From Dasypus novemcinctus (taxonomy: Eukaryota > Chordata > Mammalia > Cingulata > Dasypodidae), in the NCBI RefSeq assembly GCF_030445035.2, contig NC_080702.1, positions 24,005,652 to 24,069,651 of the forward strand: 64,000 bases of DNA, written 5' to 3'. Made by a program: the position numbers and the translations under genes. Positions 50,101-61,265 of the stretch are shown piece after piece. Numbering within the stretch: the stretch's first letter is position 1; each line of letters begins with the position of its first letter. The notes beneath the pieces were generated by a model, which was not told where the DNA came from, did no database searches, and was given only the letters and a program-made list of their open reading frames with translations.

Positions 50101-50760
50101 GGGTAAGAATGCATAGATGATATAAAAAAGCATAATCTTCCCTTTTCTATTAAAGACCTTCATAAACCTCCTTTCTAGGAGCTCATTAAAAACATCTCCA
50201 CACCAGTTTCTAAGATTCTCATGTCCCTATAAGGAACTCTGTTCTTCTCCCTATGGAATGTCCTTGTTCTGAAACCACTTATAGATCACCTGAGATTCTC
50301 CATTCTCTTTGTGGAGCATTATTCTTTGGCCTGCCACTGTCAAAGATTCTTTCCTGTCCACAAGTCCAATTAAATCTTATGCCTGACAAAAAGCCCGGTG
50401 TGTTCTTCAATCTCATGGCCTTACATTCTCATGCCCTTCAAGAACTGGATTGCAAAACGGGTGAGGAATGAGCCAAGAGACAACATGTCTACTGGTCTTC
50501 TGGGCATGTGCTCAGGCAAAGGAGAATCCTTAGGGGAAATCCACAGTTGTCTTGGAATGTCTATGGGGGAGGGGTGGCTGCCTCTTGGGCTGGTGAGGAC
50601 CACTGAGAGAATATGGAGTCAGGTACTTGATTGATTTTTGTCAACATCCACCTGAATTTGGGGGTTACCCCGAAACCCTTATGTGAGTAGCAGTTAAAAA
50701 AAGTTAAGGAAAACAATCTGGAAGCATTGCTGCAAACCCACTGCTGAATCCTTTTTGGGT
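47111..50760 (+). repeat. Tandem unit U9
   Basis: 3.65 kb without insertions; a poly(A) run of over 20 at about 47210-47232. Heptad exon 49760-49780, LTR-like block 50014-50457. Confidence 0.88.
49760..49780 (-). CDS. Heptad exon (U9), 21 nt
   Basis: Acceptor ATCTTTATGCAG, donor GTGAGTGA. Phase-1 reading E-K-L-I-L-E-N, open, with a typical hydrophobic core pattern. Confidence 0.65.
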
Positions 50761-53700
50761 ATATCCAATATTATGTGTAGTAGTCTGTGCAATGGGGCAG
50801 TTCTCCAGGGTCATTTGTGAGTCTAGAGAGGGAGGTTTCCATTCCCCACATATTGGGAAATAAAAAAAACAACAACAATATATGTGCACTTTGGTTTCTG
50901 TCTGCTTTGAATTGGAGTGTGGACTTTGAAGGAGAATATGGTTTTTTTTCTCCTAATAACATTAATTTGTTGATCCTGAACATGTAAAATTGATTCATCA
51001 CAGTAGTGTATATTTAATCCTTAACCATATCCTGGACAGAAGCTGATATGTCTTACTACTGTACTCTATGGAATTGTTTTTCTTAAAATGAATTATAAGG
51101 TTACTACATAATATTAAATTAAAACTTAGCAAATTTTTATCAGCTCAGTTGATTAAAAAATTTAATGAAATGTAGTAGATAAGAGTGAAAAGAGAATTTT
51201 AAATATATCGAAAATTTCTTTCATAATTCTACTTGAAAATTTTCATCATTTTTTGTTATTATGGAAATCAACATTTTATGATTAGTGTCCAGGGTGTATA
51301 TAGACCAATATAAATACCACATGTACAGGAGAATAATCACTGTGAGAATGAATTATATTCTATACATGATAATTTAAATGGTCTATTTTATAAATTCACA
51401 GAAAGAACAGAGGACAACTAAATAGTTGAGTGGTTCGGTTTTGTGTTCATAGTGTCCTGAATAATGCTTTCAAACAATCTTGTCCTTGCCAGGTTCAATA
51501 ACTAAATGCATGAAAGCTACTAATTCTACTACTACTAACACTACTACTATTGATAATACAATAGATGTCAACATTTTTAGATATGTGAACTTTTTATTAC
51601 TTATAACATTATGTTATAAATATGATTATATTATTTTTTAAATAAATAAACATGCCTTAGGAAATTAAAAAATCATTTGCAAAATCATGAAGCTTCTAAG
51701 TAATATAGCTGGAATATGATCCCAGTGCATCTGACTTTAGAACCTCTCCTTCTAAATTAATTAAATTAATTAATCTAATAATCTCCTGCTAGTCTCTGCT
51801 TTGAAACAAAACAAATGACAGAATGAATGAGTGAATGAATGAGTCAACAGATCAATGAATCAATGTATGAAGGAAGGGGTGAATGAATCAATTAATAAAT
51901 AATTATGATGTAAATAAATCTTAAAAGTAACCAGAGAGCACCATGATGAAAGGGGATGCAGATACCACTGAGCAAATGGAAGGAATTTTCCTTTCTGCAT
52001 CTCTGTTTTGGATGATGGGCATTGTGCGCATCATTATTTTGTGGGTTTTCTATGGCAAGCTCAAAGAATGGGAGAGTAGGAATTGTCACATGTACCAAAT
52101 ATACCATGCTAATTCAGGAGTTCACTAAAACATGTAAGAGTATGTAGGCATAAGGGAGGTGGTTCTATGGGAATTCCAAATATATTCTGTGTATATACTC
52201 TTAAATACCAATAGAAAATTTCCCTAAAAATAAAGTTTAAAAATTAAACAAATAATTAAATGAATTAAATGAAGAAGTGTTACATGGGAGTTGTTTCTAA
52301 ACTGGAAAATTTTTCATTAAATAGACAACCGAATAAGGTATTTGCCTAATGACTAAAGAATAAAAACAATTTGTGACTTTGAAAACAAATATTGAATATT
52401 AAATAAGATATTATGAATTGACTTTTTGGATCCATTTATTTATATAAATGAATGACTCTCCCAGGTGGATTGCATTTTACTTTTCTCTCTGTAAATAATT
52501 CACTGTAATCATGTATTTAATTCTTTACACTCAATAACAATGACATTTTAAAATTTAAATCTATTCATGATGTACTTTTTGTCTGCAATTTTCAAAATTC
52601 TTAGTGTGCCAAAAGCAATGCTATATTTTCTGGGTTTTGCCTACGTACTTTATGGTCTTGACTTTTTCTATACTAGGAGCCCCTGGTCAATATGTTTCAA
52701 CCATCTTAGAATCATGTATTTGGTCAACCCAGTGTGCAGTGTGCTCTCTGCTCCCTGCCTTGCACATGCGGAGCTCTAACTGACATACCTATTCCATTCA
52801 TTAATGCTGATCTCAACTCCATTAGCATTTCTTAAGGAAATCTATGACCTCATATACAGGCTAAATCTCCCTAGTGTATATTCTTATGCACCAAGTTCCT
52901 TCTTCAAGAAAATCATTAGAATATTAATTTAGCATTTATTCTACACATGCAATTGTACATCTATACCACAAAAGAAACCTCAATGCATTAGGGATCTTTT
53001 CTCTTTTTTTTTTTTTTTTCTTTTTCCAGTAATGTTTCTCAAGCACCAAGAACATATTAGAGAGTATATTTTTACATTCACAAGGAATCACTGAACTTGA
53101 AAAAAATGATGCAGATGTAAGGAATCAGAGTCCCAGTCCTCATATAGCTTAAACTGGCACATCTTAACCTACATTTAACCACAAAAACTCTCTCTCTGAG
53201 AAATTTACACTTACACTTTTACAAATATGCAAAGGTATTTTAATTGATACTAATACTATTATACAGCATCAATAAGCATTTCATTAGCTCTGAGTTTGAT
53301 TTTGTTTTCGTAATTTTTAAGCTCAATTTGTAGATTTTATTGGATTTTGAAGTTTCAAATACTGTCTAAAAGAAAAATAAATATCACTCACCATTGTTTG
53401 TCACGTATTTTTCTGCATAAAGATAAATAAAGGGTGAAAACAAAAATATGTTAGAATGTGACTCCATATACTTCATGCAGATAATCTAGACCAGATGTTA
53501 TATATTTTATTAAAATAAGAAAATCAACTATAAATAGCTTTTTAAAACATAATAGTTGTGAATTTGAATACCATCTCACACACATACTACGCAATGGCCA
53601 ATTCCATATTGAATTGCAAGAAAATTTTCTGCTTACATTTTCAATGTAATAGTGAGATTCCTAAGGTTCCCTTAGTTTCTCAGCACTTAGGTGTCATCAT

Positions 53701-54410
53701 GACCTAGACATAAGTTAAATTTAACAAACCTCCCCAGAAGGATAAGAATGCATAGATGATATCAAAAAGCATAATCTTTCCATTTCTGTTAAAGACATTT
53801 TTAAACCTCTTTCCTAGGAGCACAGTAAAAACATCTCCACACTAGTTTCTAAGCCTCATGTTTCCCTATAAGGAATTCTGTTCTTCTCCCTACGGAATGT
53901 CCTTGTTCTGAAACTACTCATAGATTGCCTCACATTTTCCCATCTCTTAGTTGAGCACAACCTTACTTATTCTTTTGCCTGCCACTGTCAAATATTCTTC
54001 CCTGTCCACATGCTCAATTAAATCTTATGTCTGACAAAAATCCACGTGTGTTCTTCAGTCTCATGGCCTCGCCATTTCATGCCCTTAAAGAATTGGGTTG
54101 TAAAAATGGGAGAGTTATGGGCCAAGAGACAGCATGTCTGCTCTTCTTGTGGGGAAGTGCTCAGGCAAAGGGGAATCCTTCGGTGAAATCCACGGTTGAC
54201 TTGTAATGTCCATTTGGGCAAGGGTGGCGGCCCTCTTGGGTAGGTGGAAACAACTGAGAGAATATGAAGTCACATACTCAATTGTTTTTTGTCAAACTCC
54301 GCATGAATATGAGGATACCCCAGTAATCCTTATGTGAGTAGCATTTACATAAGATAGGGAAAACAATAGGAAAGCAAGTCTGCAAACCCTCTGCTGACTC
54401 CATTTTTGGT
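50761..54410 (+). repeat. Tandem unit U10
   Basis: 3.65 kb without insertions. Heptad exon 53392-53412, LTR-like block 53653-54106. A long T run at about 53005-53019 is the expanded form of a T tract present in all units. Confidence 0.88.
53392..53412 (-). CDS. Heptad exon (U10), 21 nt
   Basis: Acceptor ATCTTTATGCAG, donor GTGAGTGA. Starts AA rather than AG, so the junction codon is GAA, still Glu. Phase-1 reading E-K-Y-V-T-N-N, open. Confidence 0.62.
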
Positions 54411-54857
54411 GTATCACATGTATGCATGGGGTAATTTTCCAGTATTATTTCAGAGTCAATAAAGGAATGCTTACCCTTACCCATGTAGTGGGAAATCACA
54501 ATTATATATGCACTTTAGTTTTTGTCTTCATGCCATAGGCAGTTTAATTTATGGGTGGAGTGTGGTCTTTAAAGTTTAAAATATTTTTCTTCCAGTTACT
54601 TTTTTGTGTGGAGGCAGAACCAGGTAACACTTATTCATCAGGGTTGTAAATTTAGCTTATAATAGTGTCCTGGACAAAGCCTTAATTTGTGTTATTATTT
54701 TTCTCTATGGAATTGTCTTTCTCAATGTGAAATACAAAGTGAACATAAAATACTAAATTAAAACTTCATACTTTTCTTTGATAGTTCAGATGATAAAAAA
54801 TTAATTGATATTAGCAGATAAATGAAAGTCAAAATGTAAATAATATCAACAATTCCT

Positions 54858-55272
54858 GGCAGCAGACTTGGCCCAGTGCTTAGGGCGTCCGTCTACCACA
54901 TGGGAGGTCTGCGGTTCAAACCCCGGGCCTCCTTGACCCGTGTGGAGCTGGCCCACTTGCAGTGCTGATGCACACAAGGAGTGCTGTGCCATGCAGGGGT
55001 GTCTGCCACATAGGGGAGCCCCACGCTCAAGTAGTGCGCCCCGTAAGGAGAGTCGCCCAGCGTGAAAGAAAGTGCAGCCTGCCCAGGAATGGCGCCGCAC
55101 ACATAGAGAGCTGACACAACAAGATGACGCAACAAAAAGAAACACAGATTCCCATGCCATTGACGACAACAGAAGCAGACAAAGAAGACGCAGCAAATAG
55201 ACACAGAAAACAGACAACCAGGTTGGGGGCGGGGTGAGAGAAATAAATAAATAAATAAATCTTTAAAAAAAA
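54858..55272 (+). mobile_element. DAS-type SINE, clean full-length copy
   Basis: 415 bp with a perfect 10-bp TSD, AACAATTCCT (54848-54857 and 55273-55282). The tRNA-like head reads GCAGACTTGGCCCAGTGCTT with the B-box GGTTCAAACCC, followed by the family body (gtgtggagctggcccac, aggggtgtctgcc) and an (AAAT)n/A tail. This is the armadillo-type tRNA-derived SINE and the main basis for the species call. Minus-strand frames up to 123 residues are shadows. Confidence 0.93.
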
Positions 55273-55460
55273 AACAATTCCTTTCACACCTCTACATGAA
55301 CAAGTTAATGATTTTTGGTATTATGACAACATTTAATTAGGAGCAGGCAATACCAACATCAATATAACTACAAAAACATATATAATAGAATAATTCATTC
55401 TGATAATGAATTATATTTCCTACATTAAAATTTAAGTTGTCCAATTTATAAATTCACATA

Positions 55461-55562
55461 AGATGTGGACACAGTGGCCACAGAGTACTGGGAGCAGGGA
55501 GTGGGAAGAAGAGTTGAGATATGGGGGCATTTTCAGATTTGGTGTTGTCCTGAACTTTTCAG
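55461..55562 (+). mobile_element. Retroposon fragment at the U11 deletion junction
   Basis: Matches the 5' part of the element at 29442-29859 (gatgtggacacagtggcc, gggggcattttcagattt, gttgtcctgaa), but has no tail and no TSD. It sits exactly at the point where about 1.6 kb of unit sequence is missing. Confidence 0.65.
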
Positions 55563-55848
55563 AATGAGGCAGATGAAAGAACTCAGAGTCCCAGTACTCA
55601 TATTGGACAAGCTCACACATCTTGACCTTCATTTAAGCCTAACAACTATTTCTATGTTAAGAAACTTACATTTACAACATTACAAGTAGACAAAAGATAT
55701 TTCTTGTCTCTCAAAGCTCTTTTAGAACATCAATAAGCAATTCATTTACTGTGAGTTTTGATTTTCTTATAATAATTTTAAAGCTCAATTACGGGATAAT
55801 ATTGGATTTTAAAGTTCAAATAGTGTGTCAGACAAAAACAAATATCAC

Positions 55849-55869
55849 CACTATTCTTTTCTAATGCCT
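55849..55869 (-). CDS. Heptad exon (U11), 21 nt, weakened donor
   Basis: Acceptor ATCTTTTTTCAG is good, but the donor is GTGATATT instead of GTGAGTGA, the only copy with a damaged donor. Phase-1 reading E-A-L-E-K-N-S, open. It ends in Ser, unlike all others. Possibly skipped; the frame would survive skipping because the exon is 21 nt with equal phases. Confidence 0.5.
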
Positions 55870-57757
55870 CTGAAAAAAGATAAATAATCAAAACAAATTT
55901 ATGTTAGAAAGTGTCCCCATATGCTACCTGCTGATATTCCAGAACAGTAATATATTTTAATAAAAAGAAGAAAATTACCAATAAATATATCTTTATGAAT
56001 AAAAGCTGTCAATATAATTTCACATACATATTAAGCAATGGCCAATTTCATGTTGAATTGTAGTAAAAATTCCTGCTTACATTTTGAATATATTAGTGTG
56101 AGTGACTCAGGTCCCCTAAGTTCTCAGCACATAGGTGCCTACATGACCTTAGATATAAGTTAAAGTTTAATAACCCTCCACAGAAGAGAAAAATGCACAG
56201 ACGATATAAGAGGTTAACGTCCTTTGTAAACATCCTTCCTAAGAGTGCTGTAAAAACACCTCCGACCCCATGTGTAAGCTTCACATGACCATAACAGGAA
56301 CACTTTTCTCCTATCCTATGGAGTGCTCTTGTTCTGAAACCACTTATAAACACCTGTGATTTTCTCATCTCCTTTTGTGCAGTGGTAACTTTGTTTATTC
56401 TTTGATTGGCCACTGTGAAAGATACTTCCCTGTCTACAAGTACCAATAAAGCTGCTGCCAGACTAAAGGCCAGGCATGTTCTTTGGTCCCATGGCCTAAA
56501 AATCTCATGCCCTTCAAGAATTGAGTTATAACAACTGTTGAGTCATGAGCCAGGAGACACATGTATACTGATCTTGTGGGCATGTTCTCAGGCAAAGGAA
56601 AATCTGTATGGGAAATCCACGATGGACTTGTAATGTCCGTGTGAGGAGTGGCTGCCCTCTTGGGCAGGTGGGGACCACTGAGAGAATATGAAATAAAAAA
56701 CTCAGTTGATTTTTGTTGAACTCCACATGAATACAGAGATATCCCCAAATCCCTAATGTGAATACTAGTTATATAAGATAGGGAAAACTATCTGGAAACA
56801 GTTTGCAAACGCCCTGCTGACTCCGTTTTTGGGGTATCACATTTTAGGAGTGGTAGTGTGTGCAAAGAGGTAGTACTCCATGGTCATTCCTGAGATAGGG
56901 AAGGCAGGCTTCCCCTTCCCTATGTTTTGGAAAAACTAAATGATAAGTGCACTCTGGCTTCTGTCTCCATTTATTTGTCAATTTTAATTAGTGATGGATT
57001 GTGGGTTTTGAAGGGCAGTATATATTTTTTCCCAGTATCATTGGTAGGTGGACTCTGACCAAGCAAAACTGATTCATCAAGGTAGTGCATTTTTATTCCA
57101 TAACTGTGTCCTGGACAGAAACTGAAATGTATTATTAATTTTTTACCATGAAATCATCTTCCTTAAAGTAAATTATGAGGTTAATATATATTACTAAATT
57201 AAAACTTTGCACATTTTTGAGAGTTGAGCTTATTATAAAATAAATAAAAATTAGAGTGTAATAGTGAATATAGAACTGTAAATATATCAAAAATTTCTTT
57301 CATAGCTCTACTTGAACAAGTTCATGATTTTGGGTTTTAGGAAATCCACATTTTATGGTTAGTTATGGTCGAGGTTATGTCTAAGTTAATATAACTGCAA
57401 AAAAACAAAACAAAATATGTGCAGTGGAATAATTCACTGTAATGATATATTACATTTCCTACATCATAATTTAATGTCTAATTTATAAATTCACAGAAAG
57501 AACTGAAGGAAAATTAAATAGTTGAGTTCCTAAATATTGTTTTCATGGTGTCCTGAATATTGCACTAAAATCATCCAGTCTTGGTCTGGTTCAATAACTA
57601 AAACCGTGAAAACTATTATTACAATTACTACTCCCTCTACTCTTAATAATCCAATATAGGTCCAAGATTTTTAGATATGTGAACTTTTTAATACTTATTA
57701 TAACCTTGTTATAAATATGATTTTTATAATATTTTAAAATAAAATAACAGGCCTTAG

Positions 57758-58514
57758 TACAACTCCATCACAGTCGGGAAGAACTCTGAAGTAGGGCCCA
57801 CTGACATGGCACTGAACTCCAGAGTGATCTGCCATAACCATAGAACCTGTGTGTCTCTGTAGCCCTCAGGAGAACCAGTACCTGAGGCTGAATCTACTTT
57901 GGCTATCTCTGGGGTCCTGCTGAGGTGTGCATAAGCACAACCCCGCTAATGACCACCTGAATCTTTTTGAAGACTCTTAGCCATATAAACTAATTTGTTT
58001 TTGCCATTTCCCCTTTTTATTCAAGGTCCAAAAGCAGTTTTTAACACTTGATACTACATGTGGGCTGAGATATTCTGCTGGTCTGAGTTGACCCTCTTTT
58101 TCAAGGCCTCTTTCTAGCTGCATCATCAGTTAGTAGTTGGTAGTAATCCCTCAGTGCCAGGGAAGGTCATCCCCAGGAGTCATGTTCCAGGCTGGGGGGA
58201 AGGTAATGCATTTAGATGCTGAGTTTGGCTTAGAGAGTGGCCACATTTGAGCAACATGGAGGTTCTCAGGAGGTAATTCTTAGGCACCCGGCAGCTCAGC
58301 TATGTACAGCAGAATAAATAAAGATTTAGAGATGATTAGTTTTTCTTGTTATGTTTTATAATATTATTATAATTGGAATAATGAAAACACTTTAAAAATG
58401 ATTGAAGTGATGAATGAACAATTATGTTCTACACTTAAGACCATTAATTGTACACTTTGCATGGATGTGTGTTTTATTACTAGGTTGAATAAAAATGAAT
58501 TGTTGAAAAAAATT
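57758..58514. mobile_element. Retroposon with inverted 5' half (twin-priming type)
   Basis: 57758-58303 matches the middle of the 16.9-18.5 kb family on the minus strand (for example 'ttggcttagagagtggcc' and 'aagtgctcaaatatggcc' in reverse). From about 58304 it switches to plus-strand sequence ending 'ttgtacactttgcatgg ... gaataaaaatgaattgttg' and an A run. The flanks share CCTTAG (57752-57757, 58515-58520). Inverted 5' half plus direct 3' half with a tail is the known outcome of L1 twin priming. Confidence 0.65.
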
Positions 58515-60273
58515 CCTTAGGAGATTATAAAAATCTTTTGCAAAATCAAGAAGCTTCTAAGTAATATAGCTGGAATATAAACCGAGATCATCTGACTCTC
58601 GACCCTACCCTTATAAAAAATTAAAAATCACTTACTTTTCTCTGCCTTGGAAAAAACAAATTAAATGTGGGAGCAAATGAGTAACTGAAGGAAAGATGAA
58701 TGGATGAATGAGTGAATGAATGAATGATTTAAAGAATTAATAAATAATTATTGAATGAAGGTATGAATGGATGAATAAATAAATAATTATTACATAATCT
58801 TAAAAGGAAACAGAGAGCACCAGGATGAGAGGGTACCCAGATACCACGGAGCTAATGGAAGGAATTTTCTTGTCTGCATCTGGAAAATCTCTCTGTTTTG
58901 GGGGTGGGCACTGCTCATCATCAACATTTTGTTGGTTGTCCAATGCAAGCTCAAAGAACTGGACAGTAAAAGTTTTCACATGTACCAAATATACCACAAA
59001 AATAATTAAGGGTTCACTAATACGTGTAACAGTTTGTAGGTGTAAGGGATGTGGTGTTAAGGGAACTCCCAATATATTTTGTGTATATTTTCTTAAAAAT
59101 AAATTTAAAATTTCCTTAGAAATAAATTTTAAAATTTAAATAAATAATTAATAAATGAGGAAGGGATTGATGGGATCTTTCTTCACTGGAAAATTTTTCA
59201 TTAAATGTACATCCAACATACGGATTTGCATAATAACTAGAGTGTAAAAACAATGGTGACTTTGAACAGGAAATATTGAATATAATTTATTATTAATTGG
59301 TTTTTGGACCTTTTTATTCATATGCATGAGTGCATTCCCAACGGGATTCCGTTTAACTTTTGTCTCTGTAATCTTTTCACTGTAATCATATAATCAATTC
59401 TTTACACTCAATAAAAATGACATTTCAAAATGTAAATTGATTCATGATGCTCCCTTACCTCCAATCTTCAAAACTCTTAGCATGCCCAAAGTAACGTCCT
59501 ATTTTCTGAATTTTGCCTAAGTACCTTGTAGTCTTGACTGGATTTTCTGCACCAGAAGCCTCTGGTCAATATGTGCCAGCCCTCATAGAATCACGTTTTT
59601 GCTCATCCCACAGTGTAGTGTGCTCTCTGCTCCCTGCCCTGCACATGATGCTCTCTCATTGACTTTTCTATTTCATTCTTTACCACTGATATCAACTACA
59701 TGAGAATTACTTCAGGAAATCTATAACCTCCTGTATAGGCCAAATGACTCTAGTGTATATCTTTTTGTACCAAGTTCCTTCTTTATGGAAATCATTAGAA
59801 TAATAATTTGGGTTTTTTTCTCTTAATGCAATTGTGCACTTATACCACAGCAGAAATCTCAGTGCTTTGGGGATCTTTCTCTGTTGTTTTTTTTTTATTT
59901 TTCCAAAAATGTTTCTCAAGCACCAAAAACATATTAGAGAGTTTATTTCTACATGCACAAGGAATCACTAAACTTGAATAAATGAGGCAGATGAAAGAAA
60001 TCAGCGTCCCAGTAATCACATAGATCATTCTGACACATCTTAAAATATATTTAACCTGAACAATTATCTCTGTGTGGAGAAATTTACATTTACAATTTTA
60101 AAAAGAGGCAAAAGATATTTTAGCTGCAACACAACACTATTTTACAGCATTAATAAGCATGAAATGAATCCTGAGTTTTGATTTCACTTTAATAAATTTA
60201 AAACTCAATTTGCAGACATTATTGGGTTTTGCAGGTTCAAATACTCTCTAAAACAAAAATAAATATCACTCAC

Positions 60274-60294
60274 CATTCGTTTTTATTGTTTCCT
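60274..60294 (-). CDS. Heptad exon (U12), 21 nt, most 5' in the window
   Basis: Acceptor ATCTTTATTCAG, donor GTGAGTGA. Phase-1 reading E-E-T-I-K-T-N, open. At U2's spacing, the next heptad exon would lie at about 64.3 kb, just outside the window. Confidence 0.65.
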
Positions 60295-61265
60295 CTGAAT
60301 AAAGATAAAAACAACATTGTGTTAGAAAGTATTTCCTTACACTAATTGCAAATAATCTTGATCAGATGTTATACATTTTTATTAAAATAAGAAAACCAGG
60401 TATAAATACCTCTTGAAAAATAATAGTTTTCCATACCATTTCACATACACACTAAGCAATGGCTAATTTCATGATGAATTGTAAGCAATTTCTTGCTTAC
60501 ATTATCAATGTAATAGTGAGGGTCCTCAAGGTCCCCCTAATTCCTCAGCACTTAGGTGTCAGCGTGAAACCAGGCATAAATTAATGTTTAATAATCCTCC
60601 CCAGAATGCATAGATGATATCATAAACTATAATCTTCCCAAACCTGTTAGTGTCCTTTGTGAACATCCCTCCAAGAGCACAGTAAAAACATCTCTACACT
60701 AGATAAGTAAGCTTCATGTGAATCTAAGGGAAAATTTTCCTCTCCCTATGGAATGTCGTTATTCTGAAACCACTTATAAATCACCTCTCATTTTCTGATC
60801 TCTTGTGGAACATTAACTTACTCATTCTTTGGCATGCCACGGCCAAAGTTTTCTTCCATGTCCACAAGTCCAAATAAAGCTTATCCCCGACTAAAAGCTC
60901 AAGTTTTCTCTGTCTTCATGGCTTCACTATCTCATGCTCTTCTTGAATGGGGTTCTAAGAACAGGTGAGCCATGAGTAGAGAGACAGAATGTCCACTGGT
61001 CCTTGTGGGCATGTGCTCAGGCAAAGGAGTTTCCAGAGGGGAAATGGACTGTTGACTTGTAATGGTCATGTGGGGAGGGGTGGCTGTCCTCTTGAGCAGA
61101 TGGGACCACTGAGAAAATATGAAGTCACTTAATTAGTAGATTTTTGTCAAATTCCATGTGAATATGGGGATATCCCCAAAACCCTGATATGAATACCAGG
61201 TAAATAAGATTGGGGAAACAATTTGCAAGCAACTCTTGTAGCCCATTGCTGACTCTGTTTTTGGA

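Larger units (their letters stand above)
54411..56833 (+). repeat. Tandem unit U11, with a ~1.6-kb deletion
   Basis: Only 2.4 kb although it contains a 415-bp SINE. It jumps at 55460 from the segment before the MIR into a 100-bp retroposon fragment, then at about 55563 to the 'gaggcagatgaaag' segment. MIR, (GAAT)n, L1-type 3' end and the 'atgcccaa' segment are missing. Heptad exon 55849-55869 and LTR-like block 56097-56533 remain. Confidence 0.85.
1255..60294 (-). other. 3' part of a butyrophilin/BG-like gene with an expanded heptad-exon array
   Basis: Gene-level entry joining the minus-strand exons listed separately: twelve 21-nt exons, one 27-nt exon and a B30.2 exon. What is seen: each small exon has AG upstream and GT downstream, all junctions are phase 1, and the B30.2 exon is recognisable as PRY plus SPRY. 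What is known: butyrophilins are type I membrane proteins (Ig domains, membrane helix, heptads encoded by 21- and 27-nt exons, cytoplasmic B30.2 exon); chicken BG proteins have long coiled-coil tails built from many 21-nt exons. Inference: this is a BTN-family gene whose juxtamembrane heptad was multiplied with its introns. The 5' exons should lie to the right of the window. It may be a pseudogene, since the B30.2 exon is broken; whether the heptad part is still expressed cannot be told from sequence. No symbol is given because the paralog cannot be assigned. Confidence 0.68.
56834..61265 (+). repeat. Tandem unit U12
   Basis: 4.43 kb, with a composite retroposon at 57758-58514. 58452-58923 is copied without change in U13. 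Heptad exon 60274-60294, LTR-like block 60517-60962. Confidence 0.87.
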
